Origin: Nitrospirota bacterium
GTDB lineage: Bacteria; Nitrospirota; Thermodesulfovibrionia; Thermodesulfovibrionales; UBA6898
NCBI GenBank assembly: GCA_021787505.1
Contig: JAJYLU010000149.1
Coordinates: 1-5,707, forward strand
Reading direction: 5' to 3'
DNA length: 5,707 bases
The number at the start of each line of letters is the position of its first letter. Position 1 is the stretch's first letter. Of this stretch, positions 1 through 5,707 are shown in pieces. Below the pieces are notes generated by a model that was not told the DNA's origin, searched no databases, and worked only from the letters and a program-made list of their open reading frames with translations. Position numbers and translations under genes: made by a program.

Positions 1-12
1 CCTTTCACCGTT
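1..12 (-). promoter_or_regulatory. Purine-rich tail after bamA stop, possible RBS of a further downstream gene
   Basis: Immediately after the bamA TAA, the minus strand reads AACGGTGAAAGG up to the window edge. The GAAAGG is compatible with a weak Shine-Dalgarno sequence for another gene of the same operon. In many bacteria bamA is followed by a Skp/OmpH-type chaperone gene, but nothing of such a gene is visible here. There is no room in the window to see a start codon or a terminator. Confidence 0.2.
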
Positions 13-2754
13 TTAGAACGCATGGCCGACGCTGAAATGGATTTCACCCCTGCTCTCTCCAGCCTCCCGGTTCAGTTTGAGGCCGTAATCCACACGCAGA
101 GGCCCCACAGGAGTGTTGTAACGCAACCCAAGGCCGGTCGTAAATTTAAGCTGCATCGGGTCTACGTCTTTCGCCTTGAGCCAGACATTTCCCATGTCGA
201 CAAATGGAACAAGCCCGAAACCCCTCCCGATGTCGGTCCTGAACTCGATATTGCCCATGAGGTATGCGTTACCTCCCGTCGGGTTGCCGTCCGCCCCTTT
301 CGGGCCGAGAGAGTCCTGCGGATATCCCCTGACCGTCGATCTGCCGCCGAGGAAGAACCTCTCGACGATGGGGAGCTGTTCCGTGCTTCCCAGACCATAG
401 GCGACTCCCCCCCTTACGGAAAGGGCCAAAGTAATCCTCTTGCTCAGCCTGTGAAAGTTGCTTCCGTAGGCTTCCACTTTGACGAAATCGGTCTCGGACA
501 AGAGCAGAAAACTCGCCACTTTCATCGAGAGCCCTGCAAGAAACCCCTGATGAGGATCGAACGGATTGTCCCTCGTGTCGTATATGATCGCAGGCTTGAT
601 GCCGCTGATTGCCAGCGTTCCGGTGTCCTCCCTGCTCAGGATCACGTCGGGCTGCACGTCAAAGGTCCTGACAAGTGAGAACTCATAATAGAGTTCCGTC
701 TTCAGCTTGTCGCTCAGTTTCTTCTCAACTCCGGCGGTCACCGAGTACCGCTGAAGTTTGTAAAGGGTATCCCCATTGTCGAAATTGAGCTCCGTCCTTC
801 TCTCATACAGAAAAAACGTCCTGAATGGCAGCCTCTTTCCTAAGAACCACGGCTCGTTATACTGCAGGATATACCTGTTTTCGAGGGAACTCGCCTCGAC
901 GCGCAGAAGCCCCTCCCTGTTCATTCCCCAGAGGTTGCGGTAACCCACCTCCACATACCCGCGGTATTTCTCGAATTCTCCGTACCCGACACCGAACTCG
1001 ACAGATCCGGCGTTCCCCTCTGTCACCTTGATCAGGACGTCCTTTTTTGCGTCTTCCCCGTCGACCGTCTCGATTTCTACGTCCGTAAAGAGTCCCAGCT
1101 TATAGAGCCGCTGCCTCTGTTCGGCAAGAAGGCGGAAACTGTATGGTTGCCCTTCCTTGTACAGGAGTTCCCGGCTAAAGACCTTATACTTTGTTTTTGC
1201 GTTGCCGATAATCACGGTCTTGCCGAAGAACTTCTCTGCTCCTCCGGTAACCTTGAAGATTACGTTAGCCTTGTAGTTCTCTACGGTGCGCGTCACAGTT
1301 ACATCCACGTTCATATGCCCTGAGTTCACAAAATAATCAAGTATTCTGAACCTCGCGTCGGTTATGTCCACCTCGTTGTATGGGTCGCCGGGCTTGATCC
1401 CGATAAGCGCCATGAGCTTCTCTCTCGCCGACGGAGGCTCCCCGGTAATTTCGACCGAGCCGATCTCTGTCTTCTTGCCTTCGTCTATGTCTACGACAAT
1501 CGCCACCGTTGCCGCCGCCTTGTCTATCTTCGTCTCGATGTCCTTCACCGAGGCGTCGACGTAGCCGAGAGCCCCGTAAAACTCCTTAAGCGAGTCCTTG
1601 TCCCTGTCGATAAGATCCGGATTGAACGCATCTCCCTCGGTCAGAGACATCACTTCCTTAAGGCGCTGTACGGGCAGAGTGACGCCGACAAAAGAGATAG
1701 AATGCACCTTCACTTTTTCGCCCTCAAAGACGAAGAACGTAATCGTTTTGCCCTGGTCGTCGGCATGGGTCACAGGCGCGACCTGAGCGAAAGCGTATCC
1801 CTTGCGGTGATACAGGGCCAGCATCCGGCTGATCGCCTCTTCGACCACCTCGTCGTTAAATTCCTTCACCTCGAAAAAGGGCGCCTCTTTTAAAAGGTCC
1901 GCAGTTGAGATCGCGCTGTTGCCCTCGATATTGATCGTAAGACGACTTCCTGGGTCTACCTTGATTTCGAGATCACCGTCCCGGAAGGAAGAAGGGCCCA
2001 CCACCGGCCTGTAATACCCGTGCTTCTTGAAGAAAGCTTCGATTCGCTTCAGGTCCGCATCAAGTATCGTCCGATTGTACACGGCTCCGGGAGATAATTT
2101 CATGACGCCGAGCACCGCGTCCGAACCGCCGCCTTCCGGGGCATGGTAGGAAGGAGCCAGGTCTATCACGATGCTCTTGACAATAAGCGGCCTGCCGGTA
2201 TCGACATTGAGAATGACGTTTACGCGATATGTTTTGTCAGTCTTTTCGGCTTCTGCGGTTACCTTTGCATCGGGGAAGCCGTATTCCGATAAATGCTCTT
2301 TAAGTGCCGACACTGCCCTTCCGATCAGGTCATATCGCATCTGCTGGCCTTCTTTCAGCATGAAAAGCTGCCTGAGTTCCCGTGCAGAAAGATCGCTCTT
2401 CCCTTTTATCGCTATCTTGTCGATCACATCGCGTTCCCTGACCTGCACTTGGACCGTGGGGTTTTCGCCGTCCGGCACATTGACGATGATATCCTCGAAT
2501 ATTCCTTTATAGAAGGCCCGCTTGATGCCGTCCCTCACCACTGCCGCATCTACTTTCTGGCCCGGAGCTATGCCGAGCATATTCAAAAACTCATTTTCGC
2601 GAATCGAAGAAAGCCCCATCACTTCAACCTTCCCCACGGTCACCGCTGCAGCAGTATAGGGAACAAGGAACAGGAAAACAGCGATAAGCGAGACAATGGA
2701 GCCGGCCATGAAACGGCCTCGGTAATGTAGTATTGCCCTATCTCTTCCCGTCAT
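13..2754 (-). CDS. bamA: BamA-like Omp85 outer-membrane protein assembly factor with about seven POTRA domains
   Basis: This is an Omp85-superfamily outer-membrane insertase that folds and inserts beta-barrel proteins. The 913 residues begin with a signal peptide (basic residues 4-15, hydrophobic core about 19-32, probable signal peptidase I site at AAA 35-37, no lipobox). POTRA domains follow at about 38-108, 109-186, 188-268, 270-347, 349-427, 428-505 and 508-580, then a beta-barrel at about 583-913. Barrel hallmarks are DTRDNPFDPHQG (726-737), the loop-6 motif VRGY (808-811), GNIEF (834-838), FVDMGNVW (851-858) and the terminal beta-signal HFSVGHAF. R809, E837 and D853 appear equivalent to E. 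coli BamA R661, E717 and D740. E. coli BamA has about 810 residues and five POTRAs, so the extra length lies in the POTRA array. The gene overlaps the tamB stop by four bases (ATGA). An alternative start is Met16 at 2709, which has a GAGG seven bases upstream. The longer form is preferred because it gives the signal peptide a basic n-region. A TamA role is possible, but TamA has three POTRAs. Confidence 0.93.
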   Translation of the reverse strand: MTGRDRAILHYRGRFMAGSIVSLIAVFLFLVPYTAAAVTVGKVEVMGLSSIRENEFLNMLGIAPGQKVDAAVVRDGIKRAFYKGIFEDIIVNVPDGENPTVQVQVRERDVIDKIAIKGKSDLSARELRQLFMLKEGQQMRYDLIGRAVSALKEHLSEYGFPDAKVTAEAEKTDKTYRVNVILNVDTGRPLIVKSIVIDLAPSYHAPEGGGSDAVLGVMKLSPGAVYNRTILDADLKRIEAFFKKHGYYRPVVGPSSFRDGDLEIKVDPGSRLTINIEGNSAISTADLLKEAPFFEVKEFNDEVVEEAISRMLALYHRKGYAFAQVAPVTHADDQGKTITFFVFEGEKVKVHSISFVGVTLPVQRLKEVMSLTEGDAFNPDLIDRDKDSLKEFYGALGYVDASVKDIETKIDKAAATVAIVVDIDEGKKTEIGSVEITGEPPSAREKLMALIGIKPGDPYNEVDITDARFRILDYFVNSGHMNVDVTVTRTVENYKANVIFKVTGGAEKFFGKTVIIGNAKTKYKVFSRELLYKEGQPYSFRLLAEQRQRLYKLGLFTDVEIETVDGEDAKKDVLIKVTEGNAGSVEFGVGYGEFEKYRGYVEVGYRNLWGMNREGLLRVEASSLENRYILQYNEPWFLGKRLPFRTFFLYERRTELNFDNGDTLYKLQRYSVTAGVEKKLSDKLKTELYYEFSLVRTFDVQPDVILSREDTGTLAISGIKPAIIYDTRDNPFDPHQGFLAGLSMKVASFLLLSETDFVKVEAYGSNFHRLSKRITLALSVRGGVAYGLGSTEQLPIVERFFLGGRSTVRGYPQDSLGPKGADGNPTGGNAYLMGNIEFRTDIGRGFGLVPFVDMGNVWLKAKDVDPMQLKFTTGLGLRYNTPVGPLRVDYGLKLNREAGESRGEIHFSVGHAF
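2707..2720 (-). promoter_or_regulatory. Candidate ribosome binding site and alternative bamA start (Met16)
   Basis: On the minus strand, GAGG at 2720-2717 is followed by a seven-base spacer and then ATG at 2709-2707. This is a standard Shine-Dalgarno arrangement. Starting here would give an 898-residue protein beginning MAGSIVSLIAVF, whose signal peptide would lack a basic residue in the n-region. The two candidate starts therefore have opposing support: ribosome binding favours this one, signal-peptide charge favours the one at 2754. Confidence 0.4.
2751..2754 (-). promoter_or_regulatory. ATGA stop/start overlap between tamB and bamA
   Basis: Read on the minus strand, these four bases are ATGA. 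TGA ends tamB (last residues RFRFEFK) and ATG is the first possible start of bamA. The bases just upstream encode the last tamB codons and contain no clear Shine-Dalgarno sequence. If this start is used, initiation would depend on ribosomes finishing tamB (termination-reinitiation). The overlap itself is seen directly; coupling is inferred. Confidence 0.7.
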
Positions 2755-5707
2755 TTGAATTCGAAGCGGAAGCGAAGGTCCCCCCCGAGAATCCCCCTTT
2801 CGTCCCTTAGGCCCACCAGGGACATCTTCTTGCTGAGAAAATATTCGACCTTCACAATCTGATCCTGTGCCGAACCTACCGAAGAAGTGTAGGTCACAAA
2901 AACCTTGTCCCCAAGTAATCTTTTGGAAACCGTCACACTCGGCTCGACTGTACCCGTCGTCTTGGAGACGTGAGGGTCGATCTGGAAGCGGTCGAGGCCT
3001 GTAATCGACCGCATCCTCTCCTCGACTACGTCCTGGAGCTTGCCGGTCACGAAGGAAGTCGCTTCCCCCGCGCCTATCCCTCCTTCGAGGCCTTTGAGGT
3101 TCGCCCCTGTCTGCCCGACGGCAAGGAGCGACAGGATATCCATTTCTTTCAGAACAGGGTCGGAAGAAAGAGACACATTGAAACGCTCAAACTGGCCTTC
3201 GAGATTCATCTTGATCTTGTATCCGCTGACGTCCGTCTCGGAAGAGATCTCCACGACCGGGTTGATCCTGTTCGGATCAAAAAACCCGACGCTCGCGTGA
3301 AGGATCCTGAACTCGTTGTTCCTGAAATAAACCGTCCCGTCGGAAGTCTCGATCCTTCCGAAGAGAAGGGGCCGGTAGACCCATCCTCTTAATATCATGT
3401 CGGCGCTCACAGTCGCGCGGGCCACATTATTGTCTATATAGATATTGTCTTTGCCGGCTATCCTGACGTTGAGTTCGGCCTTTTCGAGACCCGATATGTC
3501 CGTCTTATACCTGACAGCCTTCTGCGTCTTCAGAAGCCAGCTCTTCCATTCCACCCGCTCCCGGTATCTTGCCCGGTTGATCATTACGTCGCCGGAAATC
3601 ATCTGCGAAGCGGGCGTCCCTTTATAAAGAATGTTCCCTCCGAAATTGACCGTGAAATCATTGGACGGAGAGATCGTAATGTTCTTCAGCGCCGCCTCCA
3701 CATAAAACCTCTTAAAGGAAAATTTCTTGAGATAGACGATGCCGGACAAGTCCACATCCCCGCCCCCGAGCTTGCCGGAAAGGCCCTGTAGCACGACTCT
3801 GTCGTTGTCCATATAGAGATATCCGCTCAGGGAACTAAGTCTGTAGGGATAGTCCTTAAGGCCGAAAGATCCGTTCTTCAGTGTGATGCCGCCGTTTATC
3901 ACAGGGTTGTCCCAGTCCCCGGTTGCCGCCAGCACGAATTCTGCGTCACCTTTCAAAACACCTATCCTGCTCGAAAGGCTCTTGAAGGGCGAAAGAGAAG
4001 AACTCCCTTCGGCAACGAGATTGTATTTCCTGCCTATCTCGATGCTGCCGTCAAGCCTGAGCGTCATACTTCCGCTCCTGAGCGATATTTTTTCCATCGT
4101 AAGCGTCCTGTCCTTCAGAGAGAGGCCGATCTCCTTCTCGTTCGCAAAACTGTAACCGTACATCGAAAGCGACATCTGTCTCATGGTCAGGGAACCCCCG
4201 ACGTGGTCCTTGTCCCCGCGGAGCAGGGCCGTCCCGCTCATACTCAGTATCAGATCCTCGGGAACATCCTTCAGGAAAGAGCTTACGATGAAATCATACC
4301 TTCCGGTACGCATCTCGATCTTCGCTTCCCACGGGATCTCTTTTTCGAGCCTGCCCTTGCCGGTCAGGGAGACCTTACCGTCGAGCAAGTCCGCCTTTAC
4401 AGCGATGTCCCGGTCCCTGACCGTTGCGTGTATCGTCCCGCCGCCCACGGGTTTCCCCTTTAGCCGGCCTTCCACCATCCTTCCGTCCAGCACAATCGAG
4501 GGATCATCGAAAGTCCCACGGCCTTCGGTCTTTAGGCTGAAGACCGCGTCGCCCTTGATCTCCCTCTGCAGAAGGTCGCTCAGGTAGAGCCGGTCGGACG
4601 AGGCGTCATATGAAAACAGTCCGTCGGCGGAGATCGAGGCGTCGCCCGTAATCGACGACTTCCCGCGAAGGACGCGCATTTTCGCGAAATGCAGCTTCCT
4701 GTCCTGGTAATTCCAGTCGAACGAAGCGGAATCGAACGGCACGTGATAGACCGACGCGCGCTCGACCGATGCCCTTCCGGAGAGGTCGGGGTTTTCGGCG
4801 GTCCCGCCGATTCTGACGTCGGAATGCAACCGCCCGTGGCCTACGAACTTCGGATAGAATATCCTTGCGAACCGGTCGAGGTCCGCATTATTTATTATGG
4901 CGCTGAGCTTATATTCAGGTCTTGCAAGGTCAAAGAGTTCCCTGGCGTCCCTGAATGCAACGCTGCCGGCGAGTGTTGCCGATTGCCCCTTTCCCCTGAC
5001 CGTCATGTCCCTGATATCCAGCTCGTTCTTCCGGTAAATGATATTTGTCTCAATGACATCAGCCGCATATTGTTCGTAGACCGGGTTCACTACCTCGATC
5101 TGCCCCCCGAGTACAGGGTCGCCGAATGTGCCGGTTATCTTCCCCCTGAAGGCAGCTGCGCCCTTCAGTTTTATATAGTACGGAGAGGTCAGGTCCGTAA
5201 CGTCCGGTGTGCGCATGCGCCCCACGAAATCAAGAGATTTCCTTTCGATATCCGCAGTTCCGTCGGCCGCGATTTCGGAAATTCCCGTCCGGAGTCTTAA
5301 ATCTGCGAGCGTAAGGAGCGGGCCTTCCATCCTGTAACGGCCGGAAATATTTCTGATCCTTCCCAGGACGTCTTTGCCGGACTCGACACTCCTGTATTCG
5401 AAGCGGCCGGCGGGGTTGAATGTTGCCCCGGACGTTGACAGGTCACCGCTCACCTTGCCGGGCGGCACTCCCGGGTCCCAGCCGATGAGTCTGAATAACG
5501 GGCGACTATCCACGTCCGCAAAAGCGACGTCCACGGTGTAGGAATTGACGACCGGCAAATTGATCGATGCCGACACCTTTGCACTGCCGTTATAGAGTAT
5601 CCCCGCGCCTTCGGTGAATCTCATGACCCCGTCCCCGTAAGAGACGTTGCACTTGAGCCGTTTCACGTCCACGTCGAAGAGGTTGCCGTCAGTCATGACG
5701 ACCGTTC
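2751..5707 (-). CDS. tamB: TamB, translocation/assembly module inner-membrane-anchored protein (5' partial)
   Basis: This is a TamB-family protein (AsmA-like superfamily, DUF490 C-terminal domain). It is predicted to span the periplasm as a long beta-structured groove linking the inner membrane to an outer-membrane Omp85 partner, with proposed roles in outer-membrane protein insertion and phospholipid transport. The frame is open to the right edge: three complete codons (Thr-Val-Val) precede the first visible Met at 5696. That Met is therefore probably internal, and the N-terminal membrane anchor lies outside the window. Numbering from it, 981 residues are visible; E. coli TamB has about 1,260. 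Almost the whole sequence alternates short beta-strands with Gly/Asn/Asp turns. A Gly-x-x-x-(Asn/Asp)-Pro-x-x-x-Gly type motif recurs about every 100 residues. The C-terminal 340 residues carry the family hallmarks: GRIETSDGTVYFRNNEF (780-796), FFDPNRINPVVEI (805-817), SSDPVLKEMDILSLLAVGQ (844-862) and a strand-rich end, RFRFEFK. No frameshift or internal stop is seen. The stop overlaps the bamA start. Family assignment is firm; the transported substrate is unknown. Confidence 0.93.
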   Translation of the reverse strand, partial: TVVMTDGNLFDVDVKRLKCNVSYGDGVMRFTEGAGILYNGSAKVSASINLPVVNSYTVDVAFADVDSRPLFRLIGWDPGVPPGKVSGDLSTSGATFNPAGRFEYRSVESGKDVLGRIRNISGRYRMEGPLLTLADLRLRTGISEIAADGTADIERKSLDFVGRMRTPDVTDLTSPYYIKLKGAAAFRGKITGTFGDPVLGGQIEVVNPVYEQYAADVIETNIIYRKNELDIRDMTVRGKGQSATLAGSVAFRDARELFDLARPEYKLSAIINNADLDRFARIFYPKFVGHGRLHSDVRIGGTAENPDLSGRASVERASVYHVPFDSASFDWNYQDRKLHFAKMRVLRGKSSITGDASISADGLFSYDASSDRLYLSDLLQREIKGDAVFSLKTEGRGTFDDPSIVLDGRMVEGRLKGKPVGGGTIHATVRDRDIAVKADLLDGKVSLTGKGRLEKEIPWEAKIEMRTGRYDFIVSSFLKDVPEDLILSMSGTALLRGDKDHVGGSLTMRQMSLSMYGYSFANEKEIGLSLKDRTLTMEKISLRSGSMTLRLDGSIEIGRKYNLVAEGSSSLSPFKSLSSRIGVLKGDAEFVLAATGDWDNPVINGGITLKNGSFGLKDYPYRLSSLSGYLYMDNDRVVLQGLSGKLGGGDVDLSGIVYLKKFSFKRFYVEAALKNITISPSNDFTVNFGGNILYKGTPASQMISGDVMINRARYRERVEWKSWLLKTQKAVRYKTDISGLEKAELNVRIAGKDNIYIDNNVARATVSADMILRGWVYRPLLFGRIETSDGTVYFRNNEFRILHASVGFFDPNRINPVVEISSETDVSGYKIKMNLEGQFERFNVSLSSDPVLKEMDILSLLAVGQTGANLKGLEGGIGAGEATSFVTGKLQDVVEERMRSITGLDRFQIDPHVSKTTGTVEPSVTVSKRLLGDKVFVTYTSSVGSAQDQIVKVEYFLSKKMSLVGLRDERGILGGDLRFRFEFK

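Noticed and set aside
22..678. 218-codon open frame on the plus strand opposite the bamA barrel region
   Set aside because: It lies wholly antisense to a strongly supported gene. The translation shows no recognisable domain, signal peptide or regular hydrophobic pattern, and such frames are common opposite GC-moderate genes.
13..2754. Two-partner secretion transporter (TpsB/FhaC) or TamA identity for the Omp85 protein
   Set aside because: TpsB proteins have two POTRAs and an N-terminal plug helix, and TamA has three POTRAs. This protein has a much longer array, and no TpsA-like exoprotein is adjacent. BamA-like is the better call, although function as the TamB partner remains possible.
2755..2770. 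Possible intergenic promoter or terminator between the two genes
   Set aside because: These bases encode the last residues of tamB and there is no intergenic space. No inverted repeat followed by a T-run is seen, and I found no convincing -35/-10 pair.
2970..3392. 140-codon open frame on the plus strand opposite the conserved TamB C-terminal domain
   Set aside because: The opposite strand encodes the most conserved part of TamB. The plus-strand translation matches nothing I recognise, and I see no convincing ribosome binding site.
4689..5300. 203-codon open frame on the plus strand opposite tamB
   Set aside because: It is antisense to tamB, whose frame is uninterrupted and has clear family motifs. 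The translation has many Pro, Cys and Arg residues without a recognisable fold, as expected for a shadow frame.
5694..5696. First visible ATG of the tamB frame as its true start
   Set aside because: The frame stays open upstream to the window edge. The protein from this Met lacks the N-terminal membrane anchor expected of TamB and begins within beta-repeat sequence, so the real start lies outside the window.

Overview
The window holds two large genes, both on the minus strand, that fill it almost completely. They form the envelope-biogenesis pair tamB – bamA (Omp85). The upstream gene runs in from the right-hand edge and lacks its 5' end. It encodes the periplasm-spanning beta-rich protein TamB (AsmA-like superfamily, C-terminal DUF490/TamB domain). 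Its stop codon overlaps the first possible start codon of the downstream gene in an ATGA, so the two genes are probably co-transcribed and may be translationally coupled. The downstream gene is complete and encodes an Omp85-family outer-membrane assembly protein: a signal peptide, a long POTRA array that I read as seven domains, and a C-terminal 16-strand-type beta-barrel ending in a terminal-Phe beta-signal.

The organism is a diderm (Gram-negative-type) bacterium, since both proteins make sense only in a cell with an outer membrane. Base composition by eye is moderately GC-rich. Two features point away from Enterobacteria-like Gammaproteobacteria: tamB lies directly next to a BamA-like Omp85 with many POTRAs rather than a three-POTRA TamA, and the POTRA count exceeds the usual five. 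They suggest a lineage such as Desulfobacterota, Myxococcota or Nitrospirota. This placement is an inference of low confidence.

Layout from right to left, in the direction of transcription: 5707–2751 is tamB (5' end cut by the window); 2754–13 is bamA; 12–1 is a short tail after the bamA stop that carries a purine-rich stretch and could be the ribosome-binding region of a further gene outside the window. There is no non-coding stretch of any length, and I see no RNA gene, mobile element, CRISPR array or terminator.

In function, TamB is expected to form a hydrophobic beta-groove across the periplasm, anchored in the inner membrane by its missing N-terminus and touching an Omp85 protein with its C-terminus. 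The Omp85 protein inserts beta-barrel proteins into the outer membrane. Finding them as an overlapping pair supports a joint role in outer-membrane protein insertion and/or lipid transport. I did not find an unknown system here. The points worth checking are the seven-POTRA array, the roughly 100-residue phased repeat in TamB, and the tamB–bamA coupling.
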